From Streptomyces sp. Je 1-332 (lineage in GTDB: Bacteria; Actinomycetota; Actinomycetes; Streptomycetales; Streptomycetaceae), in the NCBI RefSeq assembly GCF_040730185.1, contig NZ_CP160402.1:2480001-2544000 (forward strand): a stretch of DNA of 64,000 nt, given 5' to 3'. A model generated the notes under the pieces. That model saw nothing but the letters and a program-made list of their open reading frames with translations, did no database searches and was not told the DNA's origin. Numbering within the stretch: position 1 is the stretch's first letter; the number at the start of each line of letters is the position of its first letter. This document shows, piece after piece, positions 41,231 through 49,650 of the stretch. The translations under genes and the position numbers were made by a program.

Positions 41231-44200
41231 CTACCGCACCCCCACCGCCCGAATGATCTCCTGGCTGACGGACCCGCCCCGGTCATCGCGCACCGAGGCC
41301 CGCAGCGAGACGAACTCCGCGTCGCCGGGCACCTTCAACTTCCCGTCCCAGGCGGCCCCGCGGCCGTCCCGGTCCAGGTCGACACCCTTCCAGCTCTCAC
41401 CGTCGTCGTACGACACTTCGAGCTTGCCGCCGCCGATGGACCCGGTGTCCACCGCTCCCTTGACGTACTCGGAGAAAATCCCGACCCGCACGGAGCGCCC
41501 GCCACGGACGTCGCCCGCGAGATCCGTGTCCACGTCGAACCCGAGGTTCAGCAGGGGCAGGAAGGTCTTGCGGTCGTCCGGTGTCTCCTTCGACGTGAAG
41601 GTCCACTCCGAGTGCCCCTTCGTGGCGAGCCGCCACCGCTCCGGGTCCAGCGTCGTGTCCGTGACGACCTTGTACGTCGTCGACGCGGGATTCGCGTCCC
41701 ACACGTACACACCCGAGCTCTGCCGCCGGTCGACCAGCTCCCCGTCCGCGTACACCTCACTGACCTGCGTCATCGAGTCGTCGTTCCACACGTCGCCGAA
41801 TCCGGTGTGGTCGGGTCCCGAGTCGCCCCAGCCGGGCACGTTGAACTCCAGGGTGTTCCCCTGCCGCTGCTGACCCCAGCCGAGGCCCGTCCCGAGCCAC
41901 GGGTGCCACACGGGCTTGAACCAGTTCAGCTCACCGTGCTTGCCACCCCGATAGCCGACCAGACCACTGCGCTGCTCCACGGCGCCGGGCCCGACCGACA
42001 CCGACTCGTGCCACAGCTGGCCGGCCCCCGTGGAGGCGTAGTCCGTCCGCTCGACCGGGTAGTCGATCTTCTCCTGGAAGCCGATCCCGACGGAGAAGGT
42101 GTCCGTCAGCGAGTAGCGGAACTCCCCGCCGGCCACCGGCTTCACCGCATGGAACTTCGTGTTCAGGACGGCGAGTTCACGCTTGGTCGGCTCGTACGTC
42201 AGGTCGCCGCGGGGCACCGCGCCCTTGTGACCCTCCGACACGTCGTAGACGTAGGGCGTGCGGGATGTCGCCGTCGTCTGCACGGTACGGCCCGCCTTCG
42301 CCGCCGCGAGCAGCCGCGCGCCGTCCGCCGCGTCGACCGTGCCGATCCGCAGCGGCCGGTCGCCGTTGTCGTCCGTACCGAACCAGGCGTTGAGCCTGCC
42401 GGGCACGTCATCCGTCACGAACAGAGCCTTGACACCCGCGTCCTGGGCAGCTTGCGCTACCTGAGAGGGCGTCACATCGCCCCCACCGGACCGCCGCACG
42501 ATGACGGCCTTGCCCTTGACGTCCTTGCCCGCGTACTCGGCCGCCGTGCCGCCGCCCACGTCCACGATCGGCAGCCTGCTACGGCCGTCGCCCACCGTGC
42601 CGCCGGGCTGCGCGACCACCTGGCCGAGCCCCTTCACGTCCAGGGTCGGCTTGCCGAGACGCCAGACGGTGCGGTACTCGAAGCTGCCTTCGGTCACCTT
42701 GCCGGTGGGTGCCGCGAAGACGCTGTCGTACTTGACGGGCACCTGGACCGCGCCCTGCAACTGGGCGCCCTTCGCCTCGCGGTCGTACTCCATCAGGAGC
42801 TGCCGGGTCTCCGTCCGCCTACCGACGTCGACACCGACCTCGCGCAACGCACGCCCGTCCAGGGTGACTTCACGGTCCTGGTCGAGGACGACCTCGGGTG
42901 CGGCGAGGAAGCCGAGGCCGAGTGAGTCCTTGCCCTTGCTGCCGCGCACGTCGAGGAACGAGGAGAGGGAGTACGTGCCGGGCTTGAGGCGAAGCTCCAG
43001 GGTCCCGGAGTCGCCGACCTCCGCCTGTACGGGGTCGACCTGCTCGGCGAGCCGCTGAAGGACGAGGCCCGCCCCGGTCGGCGCACCGTCACGGTCCTTG
43101 ACGCGGACGGTGAGCGTGTACCGCTCCTCCTCCTTGACCAGGCCAAAGGCGGTATGCGCGACAGGCTCACCGGCCACGCTCGCGACAATCCGGCCACTGG
43201 TGTTGCCGACGGGCGCCTTCGCACCGTCGCCGGTCACCGTGGTCGACGCGGTGCCGTGCGCGGGGACGGTGAGCGTCTTGTCGGCGAGGGCCACCACGCC
43301 ATCAGCCGTCCCTTCGCCGGAGAGGCTCAACTCCACATCGCTGCCGGACGAGTTGCTGTAGGTAAGTGTCCTCGTGACGGGCTCATTCGCCCCATAGGGC
43401 CAGGAGTAGAAGCCGAGATCGACGCTGCCGCTCGCGGTGACCGGCGTATCGACGGCATCGGGGACGCTGACGCGACCGGAGCCCAACTCATATACGGAGG
43501 CGTCGAGTTGCTCGGATGAGGACATCAGCGCGTCCTTCAGCCGAGCCCCGCTCCAGTCAGGGTGCTTCTCGGCGAGCAGGGCGGCGACGCCCGCGACGTG
43601 CGGGGTCGCCATCGACGTACCGCTCAGCTCGGTGTAGTAGCCCTCACCTGCGACGAGCTGCGAACGAGCGGCGAGGATGTCGACGCCGGGTGCGGAGAGG
43701 TCGGGCTTGAGGGCGTGGTCGCCGTATCGCGGGCCCTGGCTCGTGAAGTACGCGGCCTTGTCGGCGGAGTCGACCGCGCCGACGGTCAGCGCGGAGTCGG
43801 CGGCGCCGGGCGAGCCGATCGAGGAGGGGGCGCCGGTGTTGCCGGCGGCGATGACGAAGAGGGCGCCGGTGTCCTTGGACAGAGCATTGACGGCGGCGGC
43901 CATGGGGTCGGTGCCGTCGCTGGCCTCCTGCGAACCGAGGCTCATCGACACGACTTTGGCGCCGACGTCCTTGGCGGCCCACTCCATTCCGGCGATGATC
44001 TGCGATTCGCTGCCGGAGCCCTCGTCGCTGAGCACCTTGCCGACGGAGAGTTCGGCGCCGGGCGCCACGCCCTTCTCCTTGTCGCCGTCGGACTCGGCGC
44101 CGCTGCCGCCGACGGTCGAGGTCACGTGGGTGCCGTGGCCGTTGCGATCGGCGACTTCCTCGCCCGGGATGAAGCTCTTGCTCACGCCCACGCGGTCCTT

Positions 44201-44935
44201 GAGCCCAGGGTGGCCCGCGTCGACACCCGTGTCGAGGACGGCCACCTTCACCCCCTTGCCGGTGAGCCCGGCCTCCCACGCCTTGGGGGTGCCGATCTGC
44301 TCGTTGCTCTGCGCCATGTCGGCCTCGACGCGGCCGTCGAGCCAGATCTTGCCGATGCCGTCGGCGAGAGCGCCGCGGGCGGCGTCCGCGGTGACGTCCG
44401 CGGTGACGTCCCTCCAGAAGGCCCCCGGCCTGTCCGCTGTCACGGCGAGGCCGCCCACGCTGGGCAATGACCGCACTGTGTCGGCGCCACGGGGGGCGAC
44501 CGGTCCGGCGCTGCCGCGCCGCGCGCCCTCCTCATACGTGACGATGAGCGGCAACGCACCACCCTTCTCGTCCCCCAGCCCCTGCCGTATCAGCTCCGTC
44601 ACGTCGAAGAGACGCTTGTCGAGGGTGCCCGCGTTCAGGTGGGGCCGCGCCTCGTCCGGTACGACGGTGATGCGGTCACCGGCTATCTCGCTCCGGACGG
44701 CTCCCGTGGCCCCGGCGGGCCGGTCGACGGTGACGGTCTTCTTCCCGCCGCCGAGTTCCGTGACGGTGACCTTGTCGCCGGTCACCAGGGTGACCGTGTG
44801 GGCGGCGGGGGTTGCCCGCCGCTGTGGCGCATCCGCGGGAGCGGCGTTCGCGCTCTGCCCTGCCGGGAGCAGGGCGAAGGCGAGGCCGACGGCCGGCAGC
44901 AGCCTGGCTCTTCGCCACGCGGGTGATCGGGTCAT
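41231..44935 (-). CDS. Large secreted S8 subtilisin-like serine protease
   Basis: 1234 residues. ATG 44935 (GAGAGGG upstream) gives a Sec signal (RRARLLPAVGLAFALL, AQSANAAP-like cleavage region) and a propeptide to about 215. Catalytic triad: Asp235 in 'VLDTGVDAG', His267 in 'NGHGTH' and Ser441 in 'LSGTSMATPHVAG'; oxyanion Asn366 in 'AAGNTG'. Then come a C-terminal region with beta-sandwich-like repeats and a PA-type insertion ('AVIVRRSGGGDVTPSQVAQA', about 820). It is exported to degrade proteins outside the cell. Convergent with a small peptide gene. Confidence 0.93.
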   Translation of the reverse strand: MTRSPAWRRARLLPAVGLAFALLPAGQSANAAPADAPQRRATPAAHTVTLVTGDKVTVTELGGGKKTVTVDRPAGATGAVRSEIAGDRITVVPDEARPHLNAGTLDKRLFDVTELIRQGLGDEKGGALPLIVTYEEGARRGSAGPVAPRGADTVRSLPSVGGLAVTADRPGAFWRDVTADVTADAARGALADGIGKIWLDGRVEADMAQSNEQIGTPKAWEAGLTGKGVKVAVLDTGVDAGHPGLKDRVGVSKSFIPGEEVADRNGHGTHVTSTVGGSGAESDGDKEKGVAPGAELSVGKVLSDEGSGSESQIIAGMEWAAKDVGAKVVSMSLGSQEASDGTDPMAAAVNALSKDTGALFVIAAGNTGAPSSIGSPGAADSALTVGAVDSADKAAYFTSQGPRYGDHALKPDLSAPGVDILAARSQLVAGEGYYTELSGTSMATPHVAGVAALLAEKHPDWSGARLKDALMSSSEQLDASVYELGSGRVSVPDAVDTPVTASGSVDLGFYSWPYGANEPVTRTLTYSNSSGSDVELSLSGEGTADGVVALADKTLTVPAHGTASTTVTGDGAKAPVGNTSGRIVASVAGEPVAHTAFGLVKEEERYTLTVRVKDRDGAPTGAGLVLQRLAEQVDPVQAEVGDSGTLELRLKPGTYSLSSFLDVRGSKGKDSLGLGFLAAPEVVLDQDREVTLDGRALREVGVDVGRRTETRQLLMEYDREAKGAQLQGAVQVPVKYDSVFAAPTGKVTEGSFEYRTVWRLGKPTLDVKGLGQVVAQPGGTVGDGRSRLPIVDVGGGTAAEYAGKDVKGKAVIVRRSGGGDVTPSQVAQAAQDAGVKALFVTDDVPGRLNAWFGTDDNGDRPLRIGTVDAADGARLLAAAKAGRTVQTTATSRTPYVYDVSEGHKGAVPRGDLTYEPTKRELAVLNTKFHAVKPVAGGEFRYSLTDTFSVGIGFQEKIDYPVERTDYASTGAGQLWHESVSVGPGAVEQRSGLVGYRGGKHGELNWFKPVWHPWLGTGLGWGQQRQGNTLEFNVPGWGDSGPDHTGFGDVWNDDSMTQVSEVYADGELVDRRQSSGVYVWDANPASTTYKVVTDTTLDPERWRLATKGHSEWTFTSKETPDDRKTFLPLLNLGFDVDTDLAGDVRGGRSVRVGIFSEYVKGAVDTGSIGGGKLEVSYDDGESWKGVDLDRDGRGAAWDGKLKVPGDAEFVSLRASVRDDRGGSVSQEIIRAVGVR

Positions 44936-45028
44936 GGGTGCCCTCTCTTCGTCGGACCCGGGCGGGGGTGGGCGCCGGGTGCTGCGAAAAGTGTCAGGGG
45001 GCGTGTGTTGCAGGGGTGTTGACGGTCA

Positions 45029-45046
45029 CTGGCGGAAATCCGCCAG
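45029..45046. promoter_or_regulatory. Perfect palindrome upstream of the S8 protease
   Basis: CTGGCGGA-AA-TCCGCCAG, a perfect 8-bp inverted repeat with 2-bp centre, about 100 bp upstream of the S8 protease start. It lies next to TTGACGGTCA (45019-45028) and TTGACGGTGA-like DNA at 45080. Strong candidate operator for the protease gene. Confidence 0.5.
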
Positions 45047-45341
45047 GTCACCTTCCCGCCAGTCCGTTGCACGGGGCTTTGACGGTGACCGCCTCCCCCG
45101 GGCCGCCGGGACCCCACCTTCCCCACCCACAGCCGCCGGCCCGCCCCGCAACCACCGGTGCCCGAACAGGCCTCTCCCACCCACCCACCCGATCACCCCG
45201 CATCCACCCCTGAACGAACAAGCCTTTCCCACCCACCCGCCCGATTGCCCCGCAGTGACAGGCGAGTGGGCGGGTAAGGGGACAGCTCGACAGGGAGGGG
45301 CGGACATCGCGGGCGGGGGGGTGGGACAGTGCCACGCACCT

Positions 45342-45675
45342 GCAGCCGGCAGCGCACGCGAGGGGACGTGTCGGTATGTCTGCCCGGAGCACGGTTCGCA
45401 GCACTCCGGAGCCGAAGCACCCCAACGGCCACCGGACGATAGCGAGGACGGACATACCGGCGCGGCCCCGCACCCGAAGGCGGACCAGTCCCGCAGCCGC
45501 ACGCGCCCGCAGTCGGCAGCGCACGCGAGGGGACGTGCCGGTATGTCTGCCCGGAGCACGGTTCGCAGCACTCCGGAGCCGAAGCACCCCAACGGCCACC
45601 GGACGATAGCGAGGACGGACATACCGGCGCGGCCCCGCACCCGAGGCCGGACCAGCTCCGCAGCCGCACCCACCC
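45342..45675. repeat. Two tandem 167-bp repeats with internal hairpins
   Basis: Unit 1 (45342-45508) and unit 2 (45509-45675) are nearly identical at period 167, and a third partial unit starts just after. Each unit contains the inverted pair GGTATGTC...GACATACC about 95 nt apart (45373-45380 with about 45447-45454 in unit 1, and the same in unit 2). Each copy could therefore fold into a long stem-loop. No conserved reading frame spans both copies. Confidence 0.85.
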
Positions 45676-45714
45676 GCAGCCGGAACGCCCCTCACACCCC
45701 CGGCACCCCCTGCA

Positions 45715-45741
45715 CCCCACCCCCACCCCCACCCCCGCCCC
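45715..45741 (-). other. G-quadruplex motif
   Basis: Five runs of 4-5 cytosines separated by single bases on the plus strand (CCCC-A-CCCCC-A-CCCCC-A-CCCCC-G-CCCC), which is five G-runs with 1-nt loops on the minus strand. This is a very strong G4-forming pattern. It lies between the tandem repeats and mbl. Confidence 0.7.
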
Positions 45742-45869
45742 AAACCACCCGTGCGGCGGCACCCCACCCGGCTCAGCCCAGCGCGCGCGCCGCCCGCGGC
45801 CACCGCACGATGCGAGAGGGGACCGTCGTCCGACGGCCCGTACGGTCTGCGCTCTCGGGAGGATCTGCC

Positions 45870-46907
45870 ATGACCGTCAGTCTGGAGCAGTTGCGCCGCT
45901 GCCACATCGCCGTCGACCTGGGTGCCGCGAGGACCCGGGTGTTCGTGAAGGGCGCGGGGCTCGTCGTCGACGAACCGAGCGCCGCCGCCGTCAACACCCG
46001 GACGGGCGCGCTCATCGCGGTCGGCCAGTTCGCCGAGCAGATGACGGGACGTACGCCGGGCTACATCCGGGTCGTACGGCCGGTGTCCGGCGGCACCGTC
46101 GTCGACATCGAGATGGCCCAGCGCATGCTGCGCCACCTCCTGGGCGAGAAGCTCCGCCGCACCCTGCGCCGCAAGCCGCGGCTGCGCGCCGCCGCCTGCA
46201 CGCCGCACGACGCGGACCCGCTGGCGCAGCGCGCCGCCGTCGAGACGATGGTCGGGCTCGGGGCGCGCAGGGTCGAGCTGGTGGACACGCTCATCGCGGC
46301 CGCGGTCGGCTGCGGGCTGCCCGTCGAGCAGCCGGAAGCGACGATGATCCTGGTGTGCGGGGCCGCGACCACGCAGGTCGCGGTGCTCTCCCTCGGGTCG
46401 ATCGTCACGGCCCAGCGCATCCCGGTCGGCGGCGAGGCGATCGACAACGCGATCGTCCAGCACCTGCGCCACCACCACGAGCTGATGCTCCCCAGCCAGT
46501 CGGTACGCCCGCTCCAGCTCGCCCTGCGCGGCAACGGCCTGACTCCGGAGGGGCCTGAGTCGACCGAGATCCACGGCCGCGATGTCGCCACCGGGCTCGC
46601 CCGTTCGGTGCACGTCGACACCGCCGCCGTCCGCGAGGCGATCCACACCCCGCTGACCGCCGTACTCGACGGCATCGGCAAGGTGCTGCGGGACTGCCCG
46701 CCGGACCTGGTGGCCGACCTGGCCGATCGCGGGATCATGATGGTCGGCGGCAGCGCGCTGCTGCCCGGCCTCGACCAGATGCTGCGGGACGCGACGGGGA
46801 TGCCGGTGCAGATCGCCGAGCGTCCGGACGTGTGCGCCGTGCTCGGGCTCGGCGCGATGCTGGAGGGCAAGATCCAGCCCCTGGTCCTCAACCCGCTCTC
46901 CGGCTGA
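45870..46907 (+). CDS. mbl: MreB/Mbl-like bacterial actin
   Basis: 345 residues from ATG 45870 (GGGAGG upstream). MreB-fold ATP-binding features: 'IAVDLGAARTRVFVKGAGLV' (phosphate 1), 'CTPHDADPLAQRAAVETM', 'MILVCGAATTQVAVLSLG' (phosphate 2 position, degenerate against the usual DIGGGTTE), and 'IMMVGGSALLPGLDQML' (adenosine motif). The divergence from MreB proper fits the third actin, Mbl of S. coelicolor, which acts in spore-wall assembly. Gene order here also fits (recollection). It stands alone, outside any mreC/mreD operon. Confidence 0.85.
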   Translation: MTVSLEQLRRCHIAVDLGAARTRVFVKGAGLVVDEPSAAAVNTRTGALIAVGQFAEQMTGRTPGYIRVVRPVSGGTVVDIEMAQRMLRHLLGEKLRRTLRRKPRLRAAACTPHDADPLAQRAAVETMVGLGARRVELVDTLIAAAVGCGLPVEQPEATMILVCGAATTQVAVLSLGSIVTAQRIPVGGEAIDNAIVQHLRHHHELMLPSQSVRPLQLALRGNGLTPEGPESTEIHGRDVATGLARSVHVDTAAVREAIHTPLTAVLDGIGKVLRDCPPDLVADLADRGIMMVGGSALLPGLDQMLRDATGMPVQIAERPDVCAVLGLGAMLEGKIQPLVLNPLSG

Positions 46908-46956
46908 CGCGAGCCCTCTCCCCCGCTGATCCCGGCCCCCGCGGAAGAGCGCCCGT

Positions 46957-47229
46957 ATGTCGATGACCGTGCAGCTGATCGGCTCCGCGTTGATCCTGCT
47001 CGCCTTCGTCCTCGCCCAGGCGGGCAGGCTCGGCACGGACACCTGGCTCTATCTCTGGCTGAACTTCATCGGTTCGGGCCTCACTGCGGGCGATGCTCTC
47101 CATGAAAGGCAGTGGGGTTTTCTGCTTCTGGAGGGTGCGTGGATGGTCGTCTCGTTGCTGAGCCTGGTCCACAAAGCGCGCGGCGGCGGCGGCGCGGCCG
47201 GCCGGGACCTGAACGGCGCCGCACCGTGA
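46957..47229 (+). CDS. Small two- to three-helix membrane protein (CBU_0592-like)
   Basis: 90 residues with hydrophobic segments at about 5-25, 33-50 and 55-75. The pattern 'LAQAGRLGTDTWLYLWLNFI' matches the CBU_0592 membrane family, which has no known activity. The C-terminus is a Gly-rich cytoplasmic tail. Its stop overlaps the histidine-kinase start (GTGA), so the two are coupled and the membrane protein may present a signal to the kinase. An alternative ATG is at 46963. Confidence 0.75.
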   Translation: MSMTVQLIGSALILLAFVLAQAGRLGTDTWLYLWLNFIGSGLTAGDALHERQWGFLLLEGAWMVVSLLSLVHKARGGGGAAGRDLNGAAP

Positions 47230-48830
47230 GCGGCGACGAACTGCCCCTCCCCCTCGTCCCCCTCCTGGACGCGGTGCTCGGCGTCGGCTCGGACCTCGAA
47301 CTGCACACCACGCTCCAGCACATCGTGGACAGCGCGACCGAGCTGGCCGGCGCACGGTACGGCGCGCTCGGCGTCATCGACCCCGGCCACGGCGGACTGA
47401 CCGACCTGTTCACCGCGGGCCTGACCGACGCCGAGCGGGAGCGCATCGGCGCCCTGCCCGACGGCCGCTCGGGCCTCCTCGGCACCCTGATCCGCGAACC
47501 GAAGCCGCTCCTCCTCGACGACCTGACGCGGGACCCGCGCTCGTGCGGCGTACCGCCGGGGCACCCCGAGATGCACAGCTTCCTGGGCGTACCGGTGCAC
47601 GTCCACGACGAGGCGTTCGGCAATCTCTACCTCACCGAGAAGCGCGAGGGCCGCTTCACGGACGAGGACCTGCAACTGCTCCGCGTCCTCGCGAGCCAGG
47701 CGGGCATCGCGATCGGCAACGCCCGCCTGTACGAGGCGGCACGACAGCGGGAGCGGTGGATCGACGGGGCGGCGGCGGTCACCACGGCCCTGCTCACCGG
47801 CGAACCGGCGGCCGACGCCCTGATGACGGTCGCCGAGCAGGCCCGCATCCTCGCGAGCGCGTCGGCGGGGGTGATCCTGCAGCCCACGGACCAGGGCGGC
47901 ATGCGGATCGTCGCGGCGGCGACGGAGGAGGAGGACGGCATCACGCCGCCCCCGAGCGAGTCCGACGCGCACCCGCACGCCCTCCAGAACGACCTCATCG
48001 GCACGACGATCGAGCCCGGCAGCGAAGTCCTCGGTCAACTGCTCGGGGGCGAGCCGGTGTTCATCGAGGACTCCGCGACCGACCCCCGGATGACGACCCA
48101 TGTGCGGACCAACTTCGGGCCCAGCATGATGCTGCCGCTGCAGGCGGGCGGACGGCTCATCGGGACGCTCGCGCTGCCCCGCCGCAGGGGCGAGCGCGCG
48201 TACACCTCCGTGGAGCGTCTCCTCGCCACGCAGTTCGCCTCACAGGCCGCGCTGGCCCTCGTCCTGGCGGACGCCCAGCAGAGCAGGCAGCGCCTGGCCG
48301 TGTTCGAGGACCGCGACCGCATCGCCCGCGACCTGCACGACCTCGTCGTCCAGCGGCTCTTCGCCACCGGCATGATGCTGGAGTCGACCCGGAGCAGGGA
48401 CCACACGCCGCAGGTGGAGTCCACCCTGGACCAAGCCGTGGACGAGCTGGAGTCCACCATCCAGGAGGTCCGTACGGCGATCTTCGCGCTCCAGCAGCCC
48501 CCGGCCGACGCCCCGACCACGTTCCGCGGCAAGGTGCTCCGCGAGACGGCGGGCGCGGCGGCCGTGGTCGGTGTGCAGCCCTCGGTGCACTTCACCGGCG
48601 CCGTCGACGCCCGCGTCACGGAACCGGCGGCGAGCCATCTCCTGGCCGCCCTGCGCCGCGCCCTGGCCACCGCGTCCCGCCGCCCCGACGTCACCCGCAT
48701 CGAGGTGGCGGTGGACGCGCGGGCGACGCTGCCGGACGGCCGGACGGGCGTACGTCTGACGGTCTACGACGACGGCACGACGGACGGCGTCGGATCGGGC
48801 ACGACCACCACCTGGCAGGCCCCGCTCTAG
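47226..48830 (+). CDS. GAF-domain histidine kinase with degraded ATPase domain
   Basis: 534 residues from GTG 47226, overlapping the previous stop. Two GAF domains (about 25-170 and 190-350), then a HisKA_3 dimerisation helix with His371 in 'DRIARDLHDLVVQRLFATGM', as in DevS/NreB-type kinases. The C-terminal HATPase region is short: 'HLLAALRRALATAS' stands where the N-box Asn would be, and 'VYDDGTTDGVGSG' is the only G-box remnant before the end. No response regulator is adjacent. It may sense redox or gas ligands yet not bind ATP normally. Confidence 0.85.
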   Translation: MSGDELPLPLVPLLDAVLGVGSDLELHTTLQHIVDSATELAGARYGALGVIDPGHGGLTDLFTAGLTDAERERIGALPDGRSGLLGTLIREPKPLLLDDLTRDPRSCGVPPGHPEMHSFLGVPVHVHDEAFGNLYLTEKREGRFTDEDLQLLRVLASQAGIAIGNARLYEAARQRERWIDGAAAVTTALLTGEPAADALMTVAEQARILASASAGVILQPTDQGGMRIVAAATEEEDGITPPPSESDAHPHALQNDLIGTTIEPGSEVLGQLLGGEPVFIEDSATDPRMTTHVRTNFGPSMMLPLQAGGRLIGTLALPRRRGERAYTSVERLLATQFASQAALALVLADAQQSRQRLAVFEDRDRIARDLHDLVVQRLFATGMMLESTRSRDHTPQVESTLDQAVDELESTIQEVRTAIFALQQPPADAPTTFRGKVLRETAGAAAVVGVQPSVHFTGAVDARVTEPAASHLLAALRRALATASRRPDVTRIEVAVDARATLPDGRTGVRLTVYDDGTTDGVGSGTTTTWQAPL

Positions 48831-48850
48831 ACCCGGGTCCGCTCGCACAC

Positions 48851-49084
48851 CTACGCCGCTTCGTACTGGTGCGCCCCGCCGCCACGCCATTTCACCCACG
48901 CGGGGTCGTCCAGGAGGCCCTCGGCGTCCGGCAGCCCGGCAAGACGCAGGAACTCGACCACGTCCGCGTCCGAGTGCGCGAGGCCGACGATCTGCCCGCG
49001 GACCGTCACGCGCCGCCCGCCGGTGCCCTTCGACGGATGCACGGCCACCGGGGCGGCCGCCGTGTCCCCGGCCCGCGTGCTCAC
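48851..49084 (-). CDS. Hypothetical 77-residue protein
   Basis: GTG 49084 overlaps the stop of the upstream 24-residue peptide gene (GTGA) and has GGAAG upstream. The sequence 'RRVTVRGQIVGLAHSDADVV' followed by 'EFLRLAGLPDAEGLLDDPAW' looks like a short folded domain with no recognised family. Convergent with the histidine kinase, 20 bp apart. No signal peptide. Confidence 0.6.
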   Translation of the reverse strand: MSTRAGDTAAAPVAVHPSKGTGGRRVTVRGQIVGLAHSDADVVEFLRLAGLPDAEGLLDDPAWVKWRGGGAHQYEAA

Positions 49085-49155
49085 CGGCGCTTCCGTGACT
49101 GCATGTACCAGGCTGCGGCTAGGCCGATGACCACCAGAACGATCAATATCTTCAT
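49081..49155 (-). CDS. 24-residue single-helix membrane peptide
   Basis: ATG 49155 to TGA 49081: MKILIVLVVIGLAAAWYMQS plus four basic residues. One transmembrane helix with a positively charged C-terminal tail, so the tail stays inside. Its stop overlaps the GTG of the 77-residue gene, showing translational coupling and supporting reality. AGGGG lies upstream. Too short for standard annotation; function unknown. Confidence 0.6.
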   Translation of the reverse strand: MKILIVLVVIGLAAAWYMQSRKRR

Positions 49156-49650
49156 GTGCCCCTGCTGCCCCGGATCGCGCGGCTGAAGCTCCTGCCGCGC
49201 TTCGGCCTTGCACGGCGGCCAGTGACGGCCGCATGCCCAGGCAGTTCGCCCCTCGGGCCGGCAGGGACCGACAGGCGGTCACCTACGCGTCACCTCATTG
49301 GGAGCACCCAGGAGGTTTGCACTGTCGACGCAGGTCGTTCCTGCGCCCCAGCGCTGCGGGGGGGGCGGGTGGGACTCGAACCTGTCCCAGTGACGCGTGA
49401 CTCTCCGATGTCGAGTATTGCTTGGGCCACGCGGGCCAGGGATTCGCGGAGTACGTCATCCGGGACGACGCCCAAGGCTTCCTGTGCTCCCCGTTGGGCT
49501 TACCAGGTCAGCTCACGAGCCTCTCCCGCATGGCTACGGCAAGTACGGAGGCCGTGTTGGCGCAGCAGTCGATCACTGCGCGACCTGCCAGAGTCTCCAA
49601 CTCTGCGCAGGGGGCCTTTCGCCATGCCCGGGTCGGCGTAGCGTGGCCGC
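49156..49650. other. Intergenic DNA containing the left end of a decayed integrated element
   Basis: 495 bp. It includes ordinary chromosomal DNA to 49310, then the left direct repeat 49311-49382, then element DNA. Between 49383 and 49650 there are only short open frames, none with a ribosome binding site; I see no gene here. A small frame on the minus strand at 49290-49475 begins 'MGVVPDDVLRESLARVAQA' and could be a gene remnant. Confidence 0.6.
49311..49382. repeat. Left attachment-site-like repeat (attL)
   Basis: 72 bp matching 52705-52780 with a few substitutions, a 5-bp deletion and one extra G. The right part, GGGCGGGTGGGACTCGAACC (49363-49382), equals the T-arm and 3' acceptor strand of the CAU tRNA, but the rest of the tRNA is missing. 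The order (flank-core-element-core-tRNA) is what tRNA-directed integration produces. Confidence 0.75.

Larger units (their letters stand above)
44936..45869. other. 934-bp repeat-rich noncoding region
   Basis: No credible gene between the divergent S8 protease and mbl genes: open frames here lack ribosome binding sites and read as low-complexity Pro/Arg. The region contains the perfect palindrome at 45029-45046, two imperfect direct copies of a GTTGCA-TTGACGGT block (about 45005 and 45066), tandem 167-bp repeats (45342-45675), and a G-quadruplex motif on the minus strand (45715-45741). Both flanking genes must be transcribed out of it. Confidence 0.7.

Noticed and set aside
45342..45675. CRISPR array
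   Set aside because: Repeats are 167 bp with no regular short spacers and no cas genes nearby.
43677..46907. 1076-codon open frame that would start inside the S8 protease region and end with Mbl
   Set aside because: Only the part from ATG 45870 encodes Mbl; the upstream part covers noncoding repeats and the antisense of the protease gene.
49311..49382. A second CAU tRNA gene or tRNA pseudogene
   Set aside because: Only the 3' third of the tRNA is present and the flank beyond it also matches, which fits an attachment-site duplication better.
49290..49475. 61-codon minus-strand frame as a gene of the decayed element
   Set aside because: It spans the left repeat and tRNA-derived sequence and has no ribosome binding site.
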